Assembly (NCBI GenBank): GCA_012295275.1
Contig: CM022672.1
Coordinates: 14,067,995-14,129,994 of the forward strand
Source: Chrysomallon squamiferum
Taxonomy: Eukaryota; Mollusca; Gastropoda; Neomphalida; Peltospiridae
Direction of reading: 5' to 3'
DNA length: 62,000 nucleotides
The translations under genes were made by a program, and so were the position numbers. Shown here in pieces: positions 1 to 26,000 of the stretch (position 1 is its first letter; each line of letters opens with the position of its first letter). Below the pieces are notes generated by a model. It searched no databases. It was not told the origin of the DNA and saw only the letters and a program-made list of their open reading frames with translations.

Positions 1-36
1 ATGGCCTAGCCTTGGCTTAATGATATAAGTCTGTGA

Positions 37-96
<60 letters not shown>

Positions 97-1880
97 TGAA
101 TGTTGAATGAAAATACAAATAGCACATATGTTATGAAATACATATCAGCCTGTTTTATTACCAATCCACTGGCTAAAACACACTTGATGCTGATCTAGGT
201 ATGGACTGATATTATACGTGTGTAATATATTCTGATGATTATTCTCGGATATACTCAATATGTGTTTTTTTTTTGTTTGTTTGTTTTTGTTTTTTGTTAA
301 AAATAAAAATTGGTTTAATAAATCAAGATGTTGTTATTATATTTCGTTCTTAAGAGCCTATGACTAATAGATTAAATTAAATAGATTTTATATGCATTAG
401 TACTGAAATAGAATTTAATAGCAGTAATAGTACTACTAGTAGTAATAGTTGTAGTCTAGTTGTAATAATAATAAGAAAACAATAATAAAAATAATTTTAA
501 AAAAACGAGAAAAAACATGACGAAAATAGTAACAACAACAAACGCTTGTTATTATCCTCGATATCTTTTGCTCAATTATCTTCCAAAAAAAAAGAAGAAA
601 AAAAAAAAAAAAAGAAAAAAGAAAACAAACTCTGGGGGAGGGCCAACATATTATTTAAAAATAAATAGAAAAAAAAAAAAAAAATGTTTAAGACATTAAA
701 CCAAAAATAACCTCCAGCAGCATTTTCTGTTTAATCCGTGTACTTAAAACACTCGTTTTAAATCATAAAACTTCCAAACGTTTCTATCTGTATGGTAAAA
801 AAAACTGGAGCACATTGACTGCAATATCGAATGCACTAGTATATATGAACACTTTGCCGATACATAATGAAAACTAGCACTAGATTTTATGTAATGTTTT
901 TTTTATACTGAAAGACCATAATATAAGAAGCTAGATAAACAAAAACGAAACTCTGTGTTCTTTTCACTCAAATTAATTAAGACACGTATACAAATTAAAC
1001 TAGAGTAGAGGTTGTTTAATAGAAAGCAGGATCAGTTTTCGACATTGGCTTCAGCTGGCCATTTCATAAACATACACAAACATGCGAGCGAGCGCGAACG
1101 CATCCGGATTTTTTACTTTCCGGTTTTCGTGTTTGGTTAACTGGTGTTATGATAAAACCATTTTAATGCATGATCAGAATCATGAAGTGGATTCGATGAC
1201 TTAACTATACTTTCACAGACATTTGAAATTATACAGCAAGCATTTACCAATGGATCCATTATCTTCAAACTACCTGAAATTATTCAAAAGATACTGTTCA
1301 TTTAAACTGAAGCGAAGAAAAACATGTCCGCATTTTTAGAAAACCATAGCATTCAAGTAAAAAGATAGATAACATTACATGATATCGATTCATTCAAATT
1401 AATAGATGGAAAAGGACCAGACTAATTCTATCTTCTGTCCTATTTAGGTTAATGTGTGAAATCTATGGTTAACTGAAATAGTGGAAACTCGCGCCCTCCC
1501 AGGGATCTTTTTCACAGATCAGTTCAGGCAACATTTTCTTCATAATAAATGACGAAGTGTAAACATTTGAAGAAATTCATCTGCTGCTCCATTCTAGTAT
1601 GACAAAAGAAGATGTAATCGTCTTTTAAATCTAAGATTTTATAAATTGAGTAAATTCACTGGATAAAACTAAATACAATTATCATTATTAAGCAATTATC
1701 TACAGAGAATTATTATCCGGAATATAATCTTTACAAACAATAAATTATTGGGTGATAAAACAACATAAAAACACTAAAACACTGGCAAAATGTACTGAAT
1801 TAAAACACGTGTATATTTATTCTTTACAGTTTGTATTTTGCGTCGTGACTAACTTGGTTTCCATCAGGAGGGTTTAGATG
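1..1880. other. AT-rich DNA without a recognised gene
   Basis: Contains a perfect AT array (about 45-94), an irregular T run near 270-295, AGT-type repeats (423-470) and A-rich stretches (585-690). I see no exon-like sequence with splice sites and conserved coding content. Confidence 0.6.
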
Positions 1881-1898
1881 AAGACGTTTTCTAATAGT

Positions 1899-2135
1899 AA
1901 AAGCAGCAGTAGCAGTAGTGGTGGTAGTAGCAGTAATAGTAGTTGTTGCAGTAGCAGTAATAATAGTAGCAGTTGTTGTAGTAGCAGTAATAGTAGCAGC
2001 AGTGGTAGCAACAACAGTAGCAGAAGTAGTAGGAGTAGTTGTAGTAGTAAGAATAGTAGTAGTAGTAGCAGTTGCAGCAGCAGTAGTAATTGTAATAATC
2101 GTTGCTGTGGTTGTTGTTATTGTTGTTTTAGTTGT
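1899..2135. repeat. Imperfect AGT/AGC/TGT trinucleotide array
   Basis: About 235 bp of mixed AGC, AGT, GGT and TGT triplets, open in several frames on both strands only because of its composition. Confidence 0.9.
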
Positions 2136-2819
2136 TGTAGGTATAGTAAAGAAAACAAAATGAGAAAACTCAGTTACAATAGAATTTAAAAATCCCATCG
2201 TCGCCATTTTTAAAGATTTAACTTTTTATTTGTCTGAACGCCATTTTTTTTTTACACAAAACCACGCAGCGAAACAAAACGACATAACCTTTAACCGCTA
2301 AATAAAATAAACTGTTAAAAACACCTACATAAATGCTGCCCAATTTACTTAAAGCGTTAAAAATAGGAAAACAAAATTAAATTTCCTGCATATATTAGTT
2401 GAAATAAATTCAGTATTGATTGCAGCACCATCTGTCTTCGTAGTGTTTCTTATTTCAAAACCTACGAGAAATGGGGGTGGGGGTGGGGAAGGGTCTGATA
2501 TATAGTAGCAGGTGGTCCCGATTTAAAAGAATGTATATCTGAAAAAAAAAAACAATTTGACCATTCAAACTACACCCCCACAGAACGACTGTTATTGCAA
2601 CATGCAATGGTAACAACTTGGTTTGGTAAATATTTGTTTCTAGATTGCTTTATTACTTCGTGGTCTAAGAAAAAAAAAAAGGATAGTTAATTTTATTTTC
2701 TACATCCCACTCATTTACTGAATAAAAGTCTTCGCCAAACCAACTTTCTGTTTAGACGAAGAAAAAATAATCATTTGAAATAGAAACATTAAACAATTTG
2801 TCTTTATCAAGTAATCTGT

Positions 2820-3330
2820 ATAGTGATGGTTCTAGTTGCAGTAGTAGTAGTAGTAGCAGTAATAGTAGCAGTAGTAACCGTTGTTGCTGTTTTATTATAA
2901 TAGTGGTGGTAGTAGTAGTAGTAGTACTAGAAATAATAGTAGTAGTAATAAAAGTAATGGTAGTAGCAGTAGAAGCAGTAATAGTAGCAGTAGTAACTTG
3001 TTTTGTTGTTATTGTGGTAGTAGTAGTAGTAGTAAAAGTAGTAATAGTAGTAGTAGTAATAGCAATAGTAGTAGGAGCTGTAATAGAAGTAATAGTAGTA
3101 GCTGAAATAGTAGCATTAGTAGTAAAATCAGCAGTAATATTGGATATTATCTGTCGCTGTAGTAGTAATAGTATTAGTGGCAGTAATAGCAGTAGTATTA
3201 GTATCTGTAGTAGTGGTAGTAGTAGTGGTAGTGGTAATACGACCATGGCAGTAATAGTAATAGTAGTAGTAGTACTACTAAATATAACAACAATAATAAT
3301 AACAGTAGTAATAGTAATAGTAATCTGAAG
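2820..3330. repeat. Imperfect AGT trinucleotide array
   Basis: About 500 bp of mixed AGT/AAT/AGC/TGT triplets, related in composition to the array at 1.9-2.1 kb. Short patches such as tgttgttattgtggtagtag recur at 3897-3917. Confidence 0.9.
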
Positions 3331-3535
3331 GAAGTCAGGAAATAAAATATTTAACTGCTTTAAAGCAGTCTAATGTTCAATACCCGCACTGACTTCTGAG
3401 GTACTGATTAATGTGAGTCATTAGAAAAACATCAAGATTTGTTTTAACAGCATCCACAGCTAATCTGAATTAAAACTGATATCTCTCGTGTTTCCTTAAT
3501 TTAGCAAATTGAAATTATCTGTCCTTTGGTTTGTT

Positions 3536-3643
<108 letters not shown>

Positions 3644-3999
3644 AAGCTGCAAAATCTATAATTTCAAATTATGCTTTGTAAAACCTTCCAATGCCCCTGA
3701 ATATACATTTATAGAGAGATGGAAGGATGAATGGATGGGCAGACAGATATTAGAAAGACAGAGATACATAAACGCATAGAGAGATAGATAGAGAGATAGT
3801 CACGTAGATAGATGGATAGATATAGATAGATGGATGGATGGATGGATGGAAATACGGTCAGATAGAGAGCTATACTATTATAACTAATATACTTGTTTTG
3901 TTGTTATTGTGGTAGTAGTAGTAGTAGTAAAAGTAGTAAAAGTAGTAATAGTAATATTTGGATCGTAGTGTTTCTTGTAGCTTGCCTGTGCCTTGGAAT

Positions 4000-4565
4000 T
4001 GTTTGCTCTACTGTTTTGCAGAACTAGATTTCACCTTCTTCTGAGTGTCTGTGGGAGATGTGACTTCACTGCTTGATGATTTCATCTTTCGGTCTAACTT
4101 GATTTCTGTTGGTAGAATTCGTTCTCTGCCAAATAAAAGCCGATATGGTGTTAATTTTGTTGAAGAATGACCAGATCTTCTTTAGACAAAGAAGAGTTCA
4201 GGTATTTTTTCATTCCAGTTATCTTGGTCTTGGTTTGTCAACTTGGAGATGCCAGATTTCAGTGTCCCATTGTACCTTTCAGTAATTCCATTGATCTGTG
4301 GGTGATAGCCTGAGCAGATTCTTTGTCTTGTACCGAGTAGCTTCAACAGTTCATCGTTTATTTTGTTCATAAAACACCTTCATTGATCATGCACCATTGC
4401 CTCAAAAACTTCATATCTGCATATCATTCTGTATATGAAGTTTGCTACGTTTCTGCCTCAGACATTGGGAACGCCTTCAGCCTTTGGCCATTTTGGAGTG
4501 TAATCAACCATAACAATTGCATACTTATTTCTACTTATACTCTCCTGGAAAGGACCTAGTACTCA
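4000..4565 (-). pseudogene. Decayed retroelement-type integrase core
   Basis: Minus-strand frames contain familiar integrase-core strings such as SGYHPQINGITERYNGTLK near 4270-4330 and, in a separate upstream piece, KYAIVMVDY near 4510-4540. The pieces are separated by stops and a frame break. This is the DDE integrase type of Ty3-like LTR retrotransposons and related GINGER transposons; no LTR, gag or other pol domain was seen next to it. It is an inactive fragment. Confidence 0.7.
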
Positions 4566-4677
4566 ATAATCATAATCTCCCCAAAAAAGAAGAAACAGAA
4601 AATTTGAACTCTAATATTCCCTGCTTTGAGTGATATTCACTAACTGCATTTTACATACTACATATAAACTATAACAC

Positions 4678-4710
<33 letters not shown>

Positions 4711-4914
4711 GGAAGTCTCCCTCCCTCTGCCTGCCTGCCTACTCCCCCTCACTATCTCTTGGATATAAAATGAAACATAAAAGTGGTCATTTGGATGTAC
4801 ATGAATAAAACTTAGGTTGGTCATAAAATACTAGTACATTTATTTTACTAATACATAAAACGAAATTATCTGGAAATGGTCAAAATGTACTTTCTCATCA
4901 CTACGTTAGGTTTT

Positions 4915-5110
4915 AAAAGCATCATTGTATAATATTCTAAGGGTTTTAGTAATGTTTCAGCTTCCCTGACTTAACTTGGGAGTGAGCTGTACAGTCTTGG
5001 TGCAGCATTACTGAAACATCTCTGGCCGTATGTAGTTGTTCTTATTCCTGGTATTACTAATCTTACTTGGCCTGTATGCTACAACATGTCCCAGTCGTAC
5101 ACAGGGTAAT
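4915..5110 (-). pseudogene. 3' end of a LINE reverse-transcriptase ORF (fragment)
   Basis: The minus strand reads YGQRCFSNAAPRLYSSLPS followed by a stop. This is the characteristic C-terminal string (YGxRxFSxAAPRLWNSLP) of Jockey/CR1-type LINE polymerases. No RT core remains beside it. Confidence 0.6.
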
Positions 5111-5325
5111 GATCGTTCGTTGCATCACAAATATTCAGTTACATCGATACGGAAACTGATACGATCTTTTTATAACAACAGTAGCGGAGCCGGCGCTGTC
5201 ATGATACTACTAAAGCATAAACATACGTGTCTGGTCTCAGACAGCATTGTAGACCATTTATATACAGAAGGCTCCAAGACGCCATGCATTATTGTTGTTG
5301 ATTAAACATATTAAATGGTTGTAAT

Positions 5326-6030
5326 TAGGTTTCGATATTTAAATACCGGTAAATACCGGTTTTAGTAGTATACCGTTACCGAAGCACTAAAACCGGTTTT
5401 CTAAATTTTAACGAGTCATGTTGAGAGATATGTTAGTTGTTAACATAAGATTATGTTAGTTACTCGGTTGTTGCTAGCGTGCCTTCAGATGCGAGTTCAA
5501 TGCTCGTCTGTTTAATGTTCCAAGTTTATTGTTTGATTGCTGACATATGTGCCATCCTAAGTCATTTTGATGACTAGTGATAAGGGATTGGCTCCTGCTT
5601 CTCGATTGTCACTCAAGACACTAGATGTTTTGTGTCTTTTGAAGTCATACTTCTCAAGTATCGAGGAATGAATCAGAACATCTCAAAAGTTGCAAAACAT
5701 GTGATGTACATTTTCCTTGTATCCTTTTTATAAAATTCGCATCCACATTTCTTCTTGGTTTTTTTCATTGCAGGTACATTTCTTATATACCTAATGTACC
5801 CATTTTAAGTTCTATAAAGGCTCATTTCACGATTTTTTCTGAAGACAGGTAGGAAAAGGAGGATAATGAATAATGCTGTCAGATGAGTGTCAAATAAATA
5901 AATAAAATGAGTATGTGTAAGAGAAAACAATGTCCACAAAAGACCCGTAAGTACCTTTTCCTATGCACAAACTAACTAAAACCGGTGAAAACCGGTATTG
6001 AGAATATCTGTCGGTAATTTGCAAATCCTA
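5326..6030. mobile_element. Non-autonomous hAT-like element
   Basis: Imperfect inverted ends (taggtttcg on the left; taggatttgcaaatt on the complement of the right) each continue into ACCGGT-rich subterminal repeats (ataccggtaaataccggt on the left, aaaaccggtgaaaaccggt on the right). The flanks gttgtaat (5318-5325) and gttttaat (6031-6038) form an 8-bp target duplication with one mismatch, the length expected for hAT. The 705-bp interior has no usable transposase. Confidence 0.55.
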
Positions 6031-6219
6031 GTTTTAATGTATATTTTCGTTTCGTATATAAGTTAGGTGATTTGTTTTTTAAAAGCCGCACGCACGTAAT
6101 TTAATATAATTTCAAACGAGGCTCTGCTTTCCTAAACAACGAGCTTACTAAAATTATCTGTTATTTATGTCTTCTTGAGTGTTTACTTTCTCTTTTATGT
6201 TTTAACAACTGACAAGCAT

Positions 6220-6229
6220 AAAAAGAAAC

Positions 6230-6263
<34 letters not shown>

Positions 6264-6520
6264 ATAATAATAAAATAATAAAATAAAAAATAATAAAAAA
6301 ATTATTTGAATGTCAAAAAATAAATAATAAGTGTATTATTCAAAGATAACCCCCAAAAAAATCTATCTATATATATATCTGTGTGTGTGTGTGTGTGTGT
6401 GTTGAATAAAAACAGATTTTTATTGAAAACAAAGCCAAAATATACTGCATTTATTTAATTATACTTTCAGATATTTTCTTTATTTTTATCATTAATTTCT
6501 TTACAAAATATAACAGAATT

Positions 6521-6554
<34 letters not shown>

Positions 6555-7222
6555 AACACACACTTTGATTTAAGGATAATTTATTTATATATAAAAATAA
6601 AGTAACACATATTCATACATGAAAGAAATGCAAGATATTTATTACAAAAATAAAAAAAAATAAAGAAATCAAAGAGTAACTTAAAAGGTAATATAAATTA
6701 CGTTCTTATTTTGCTGGGGTTTTTTTTCTCTCTCTTTTCTTTCTTAATAGCTAACATAAGACCTCACTGAAAACCTGACTACTTTAAAAAAAAGAAAAAA
6801 ACCAAACAATAACAAACAACAAACAAACAAAACAAACATAAATAAACTAGAGTATATAAATAAAAAGACCCTAAAAAAAGAAAGAAAGAAAAAAGTTTTT
6901 CCAGAACTTAACGAACAAAAGTAGATGTACTAAAACACCTGTTCAAGAAACAAAAGATTTATCTTTTTTCTTTTCTTAATATTGTTTCTTAAATAGATTT
7001 AATTTATCATAATAAAAATAACTGAAAATGTTTTAGCAAAATAATAATAATAATAATAATAATAAAATATAATAAACATAAAAAATTATAAAAATAATAA
7101 AATGTTTTTAAACTTTTGTGATATTTTTTTCTATTTATTCAATTATATTCTCTAAATTTCATTGTTTTTTACTTTTTCCTTATGAGATATCTAATCTGAA
7201 TGTATGCAATGTTTAAAAATTA

Positions 7223-7302
<80 letters not shown>

Positions 7303-8076
7303 AATATATGGCATAACAATTAGAGAGACAGAGAGAGAGAGGGGGGGCAAAAGAGATAAAAGATCTAACAATGAAAAATTGGTTTTCAGAATTTTAAACA
7401 AAGAAATATAAAACGCAGGTTATTAATACTGATTTTTAAAAATCAAATTTTTTTTTAATCATTCTGAGTCCCACTATAAGATCTTGGTAACTGTCTCTCA
7501 ACTTTCCATTAGCAGTAATAGTGCGTGTTTTTTTTGTTTTTTTTGCATTTACAATTTACTAGACTTTTGCATTTTCTGGAACGGTTCTTCCCATATTAGT
7601 CTGTGAAATCAAAGGTCAACAGTATATGCAAATGTAACAAGTAATAACATTAATAATAATAACAGTAATAATGTGTGTGTGTGTGTGTGTGTGTGATTTT
7701 ATCTAAAATAATCATCTAGAATTACAGTGAAATGTTTACTTTGGTTTAAGGATATTGATAAACAACAAAAGCAAAGTTACTGAGCATCTCATGTGGAATG
7801 TTAAACAAAACATAAATCCACAGATTTAATAAGCCAAAACTGTTCTTTTAATTTATATGTAGCAGACAAATATAATACAAAATAAAGAATTAAGTCAATT
7901 GCATTTCTGTTTTGTTAATCGCGTCTATGGACATTTTGGATTTCTGGAATGGAAGTTTGTTTCTAAGCTAATATAGATATGAACAGAGTTACAAATAAAA
8001 CAGAGTTACAATAAAACAGAGTTACAACAAAACAGAGACGTAACATGAATAATAATAATCATAATGACAACACTGC

Positions 8077-8107
<31 letters not shown>

Positions 8108-8647
8108 GCAATAATAATAATTAAAACTAAACTAAAATAATAATTTAAAATACAGGAGAACAGATAACTAGTAATTTTAGTGTTTGTTGTTGTTTTTTAG
8201 ATATAAAAACCAATATAAAAATACTAATTATATACAAATATAAAACATATTTTAAAAAAAACTAAAAAAAAACAAACTCCAAAACAACCTGCAATAAACA
8301 AAGAAACTATCTATTAGCTGGCTAATGGAATATACATTAACTACACACACACACACACATTCACACACAAACATATCTAAGTATATAGCTTTATATCTAT
8401 TTAATACTATATAATAAAATGCTTAATTATTTTCTCAGCTAACATTTTTAAATCTTCAAAACTTTAAGAAGACTTAAATAAAGCAAACTTTTTGGTAATA
8501 AATAAACTGAAAAAGAACTTTGCTATTGTTGCACACGCACAAATTAACAGGAATGCTGAATCAGTAATAACATTTTTGATATTAATTTAATGATAATAAA
8601 ACCATTCCATGACTCTTGTGCTTTGTTCTCATGGATGTCTATGCATT

Positions 8648-8742
<95 letters not shown>

Positions 8743-8920
8743 CATATATAAAATAAACATCTATGATGACTGAATAAATTATCTGCATAGATCAAGGAGA
8801 AACATTTCTATAAACTTAACAAATAACAGTGGAATGTATTCATCATGACTTTAATAAACTTGTTAACCTGGCTTGTGTGAAATTAGCTGCAAATAAAAAC
8901 AATATATATATTTTTTTTTT
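6220..8920. other. Gene-free AT-rich stretch with simple repeats
   Basis: Contains an A run (6230-6260), TG arrays (6377-6401, 7671-7695), AAT/AAAT arrays (7223-7302, 8077-8106) and a pure CA array of about 42 units (8653-8736). No coding exon was recognised. Confidence 0.7.
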
Positions 8921-9499
8921 TTTTTTTATTATTATTGCTAATTTATATATTTTAACTTAACTTGTTAATGCCATTAAATACTATTACATAGTAAAAATAT
9001 TTTTTTTAAATTTATTTACATGAATACAAATTTGACATTGTAGATAAATAACATATACAATAATAAAACAATATAATCAGGAAATTCATTTTTCGTACAA
9101 GAATAATAGATGTAAAAATGAATGTCATTTTTTATTCTTTGTGGTTTTATATATATAAACAAATTTGAAAATATTTGAAAACCATTGTTATTGTAGATAG
9201 CCATACTCAAATGAACCAGCAAGATTTCAGAACAAATACAAAGAACAAATTTTAAAGATTAAATTAATTAAAACAAATCTAATAAAACAAAACATAGTTT
9301 TTGTAATTCAATTTTTTATTATGTTATGATTTTACGTTATAAAATATTTATTTATTTATTTATTTATTTATTTTTTTATTGCACATTATCAACAATTACC
9401 ATATAATCTTTAATATTCACACTCATTTAAACAATGATTTGAATATCTAAGTTCCAACCCTTAATAACAATGAAATGTAGCCACCTTGAATAAATATTT

Positions 9500-9850
9500 C
9501 ATTTATTTCCATATGACTGTTTTATTTAATACTGGAATAAAAACACATTTTCTTAAAGTATATAAAAATAATTTTTTTGATTGTCTACACATGTCAAGAT
9601 CAGCAAAATTTAATAAAAACAAATTTTCTGACAATACATTAAAATATTTTTTAAGATTATTTACATAAATTAAAACCAGCAAACTTTAATTAAAAACAAA
9701 TTTTCTGAAAACATAAAATATTTTTACTTAGATCATCTGCTCATATTTAAACCAGCAAATTTTAATGATAAAAACAAATCGTTTTAAAGTATATATAAAA
9801 ATTATTTAGACTATCTTTTCATATCCAAACAAACTTTGATTAAAAATGAA
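9500..9850. repeat. Degenerate ~80-bp tandem repeat
   Basis: Four diverged copies share a core like accagcaaattttaat, then aaaacaaattttctg, then a T-rich run and gattatctac, at about 9590, 9672, 9752 and 9820. Confidence 0.5.
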
Positions 9851-11820
9851 CTATATAGGATACCATATTTATTCACATACATGTAATACATACCCCTAAT
9901 TGTGGCCGACTAAATTTTGGAATTAAATGTCTCTTACGAGAAACATTGACAACATTTTTCTCAGAATGATTACAGTTCACAAGGAAAGGCATTATTTAAT
10001 TACCCCCAAAACCATAGCACTGTAATGCCAGATACCTGACTCTAGAAATTTGTTTTAATTCCTCTGTATTTTTGCAATCTAAACTCTTATGAAAAAAAGT
10101 TCATATTATATACATGAATAAATATCGAATTTAAAATGAATTAAGGTTATTAGTTATCTATATATCAAGGCATATTGATTTAATCTCAATAATTTATACT
10201 ATAATAAAACATTCTCTTAATATAATTACTCTCTAGATTCATAAGTACACATTAAAAAAAAAAAAAAAAAATTAAATTCTTTTGTTTGCACCACAACTAC
10301 TAGCTTTTAACCAAACAAAAAAATAAACTGGGAATACGTAACATAAAACAGCTGGTTTTTCGGTGTGTGTTTTTTTTAGATGTATCAGAACAGGTAAACT
10401 TTAATGAAATAAATCATTTAGAAGGGTGCAACATTTCTACAGGTTTTCGCAGAGCTTCTTAAACTGGTGAACAGTTCACCTAAGGTAGAAAGAAAAGAAG
10501 ATGGACATTACGACAGCAGTTAACAGAAAATGTAAGAGAAATTTAGTTAGCAGAAGTTGAGTGTATTTCTGTGGCAAAGATTCAAGGCTGAATGATTCCG
10601 AAACTGCTTAAGTAGCATTGGATTACTGGTTCAGACATCAACATGAATATTCTAAAGAGAGAGTCATTTGGAAATTATAAATACATACGTATGTACATAC
10701 CAGTGGTCTCTCTAGCATTTGTGAAAGGATGGTGGGGTTCGGCATAACTGGTGCAAGTTATACGAAGGGATGGTACAGAAAATGTTCAGGGTACAAGTAC
10801 TTTGAACAATGTTCAAATTACTTGTTTGTCAAAAATACTCCCATAAATGATTCCATCAAAGGCATTAACTATTAACAAGTTTATTTTATTTGCAATTAAA
10901 TATAATCAAAGTGTCTGTTCCCAGCAAGTTTTGTCTGGTTGTTCAGTGAATTATATTCTTTACATGTATATATTTATATATATTTTATATACATGTGTCT
11001 GTGTGTGTGTGTGTGTGTGTGAAATGTGTAATCATTTTTATTGCTCTGAAAGTAAAAAATCGCCACGCACTATGATAATGAATATTTATCAGAATGTCAC
11101 GCTGTGTTGGCAATGCGCTGTTAATAATAATTATTTTAATATTGTGCTGATCGAGTGCATATATATCTTTTTTTCAAAGGACGAAGCTAATATTTTTAAA
11201 AGTTATTTATGTATCTAGGATAACATTTGCATGTTAAAAATATTTGTAGCAATCACTGACATTCATGCACAATAATTTAGACGCACAGCACCTGCTGCAA
11301 GTAAGCTTGATTACACAAGCATTGCGAGCAGCAGCAAATTTCAGAGGAATCAGATTCCATCCCTTCTAAACGGGGTTTAATTTGTAAATATGACAGTCGC
11401 CATTTCAGTTTACATCTGTTTTGTTTAGGGACAAGACATGTGAAGAGCTGCCACAAAAGTGCAAAACAACAGCATAACAGTCAGTCTAAATAAACAGGTG
11501 GTGGACATTGCTGTTGTTGGTGACGAATGGCAGGCGAACTCGTTGCAAGCCATAAGGGTTGATGAACCCACCATCTCTTAGAGTATGTAGCGAGACCTCT
11601 GCATACATACATATACATACATACATATACACATACATACAAATACATATAAAATATCTGTTAAAACTGCAAGAGAACATTTGATCAGACGTACATCCGA
11701 CAATCAATATCTATTTGTTCATAACTTAAAATGTTAACTTTAATGAAAAAGTGCGTATATGTACATCCTAGAAAACTGTGTCTCTGTGCCTCCACAGGTC
11801 AATATTAACACAGATTATGG
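9850..11820. other. Stretch downstream of SH3BP2, no recognised gene
   Basis: May include the SH3BP2 3' UTR just below 11823, but I could not place its end. It also holds a TG array (10995-11021) and CATA repeats near 11600-11650. Confidence 0.5.
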
Positions 11821-11822
11821 TG

Positions 11823-21178
<9,356 letters not shown>

Positions 21179-21208
21179 CTTGCCTCCACTTCTTTCGTCT
21201 TACATTAC
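21179..21208 (-). other. SH3BP2: 5' untranslated part of SH3BP2 start exon
   Basis: Minus-strand bases between an acceptor (tttgttacag, AG at 21210-21209) and the initiator ATG at 21178. At least one further noncoding first exon must lie upstream. An almost identical acceptor lies about 74 bp further upstream because of a local duplication. Confidence 0.5.
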
Positions 21209-21345
21209 CTGTAACAAAAACAATTTGATACAATTTGAAATTTAGTATTATTTTCAGTGTCAAACAGTCTATCTTACATTACCTGTAACAAAAACAATTA
21301 AGTAACAAACTCAAAATACTGAAATTTAAAATTGTTTTCAGTCTA
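21198..21345. repeat. 74-bp tandem duplication spanning a splice acceptor
   Basis: Two adjacent copies begin tcttacattacctgtaacaa. The first provides the acceptor of the SH3BP2 start exon on the minus strand; the second provides an equivalent unused or alternative one. Confidence 0.7.
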
Positions 21346-21839
21346 AATCCATCCTGTTTGCAGAAGTTCTAAATAACAGAATTTCAAGATAGCTTCAAGT
21401 ATTAGTTTACTGGAAGTAAAATTTCTTCAGGCCCTTTTATCAGAAGAAAAAACCATAAAATAAAATATGGTGAACTGTCATTTAAAAATATAATATGAAA
21501 AGTGCCTGATTGATCCTTTATCAGTTTATAGATTTTGAATATTATGTTCATTTAAAAACAGAGTCTACAAAATAAACCACAGTAATAAGAAGTGAATGTT
21601 GTTGTCTTGTTTCTTATCACTTCAGTTTTCTAAATTAAATATTATTTTTTAAATAATGAACAATCCAGAATTCTTTAAAATATCTCCTTAAATACCCATT
21701 TGTAGTGTATGTTTTATGTTTTAATGTATTTTAATTTTTAGCTGATCTGATAGTCTTTTAAAGAACTGATATATATGCAGTTTCGAAGATTTTCATTTGA
21801 AAATCGATATCTTAAAAGCACGGTTTAGTTGATCTGTTA

Positions 21840-22090
21840 TTTGTGAAATTAATGTCGAAATGATATTGTTTTAAAAACAGTCATGAAAATGATAATATCT
21901 TTATTATGCAGTTTACAAAGCTGTTATAAAACTGATATCTTTATCATGCAAAATTATAAAAATTACAAAGCCTATAATCTATTATTGAATATATGAAACT
22001 GTTATGAAACTGATAAAATCTTGATCATGCAATTTATAAGTGTTATGAAATTAATATTTTGATTATACAGTGTTCAGTTGTAAAAATTAT
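21840..22090. repeat. Degenerate tandem repeat upstream of SH3BP2 start exon
   Basis: Diverged units of the type gttatgaaactgata, atcttgatcatgcaattta recur about four times. Confidence 0.4.
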
Positions 22091-22099
22091 ATTAATTTG

Positions 22100-25730
<3,631 letters not shown>

Positions 25731-25739
25731 GTACTTCCT

Positions 25740-26000
25740 TAGTCTCGAAAAAGCTACGGGGCTAGAACAGGTTATTCCCCATTGCAAAGATTTTAACCAA
25801 TCGGATTGTTTAAATTGCATTAACTAGCGATAGTCAGACTGAAAAGGAACAAGGTTATATTAGCGCGAAAAACTTATCTCCCTTTCGACCTGTCAAAAAG
25901 CGTGCCCGTCGTAGACGTGCTTCGCAACAGCTTGCTCTGCTTTGCACGTTAATTTTTTTTTCAGTTTTAGTTTCATCTCCCTTTTTTTTTTTTTTTTTAA
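25740..26000 (-). promoter_or_regulatory. SH3BP2: Possible SH3BP2 promoter / first exon region
   Basis: A short island of higher GC and CpG (cgtgcccgtcgtagacgtgc near 25903) stands out from the AT-rich background, with a CCAAT box (aaccaatcgg) nearby. It lies about 4.6 kb upstream of the SH3BP2 start exon. Inference only; no splice donor was assigned. Confidence 0.25.

Noticed and set aside
1824-3328. Long Ser-, Thr- or Val-rich reading frames on both strands
   Set aside because: They are translations of AGT/AGC triplet arrays. Overlapping frames on both strands are open at once, with no splice or start context.
5036-5305. 89-codon plus-strand frame starting with a hydrophobic stretch
   Set aside because: It overlaps, on the opposite strand, a recognisable LINE polymerase C-terminus, and it shows no conserved domain.
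11486-11707. Minus-strand frame ending RDGGFINPYGLQRVRLP, first considered as the SH3BP2 C-terminus
   Set aside because: The 11823-11972 exon completes the SH2 domain in phase and matches the 3BP2 C-terminus better, leaving no need for this frame.
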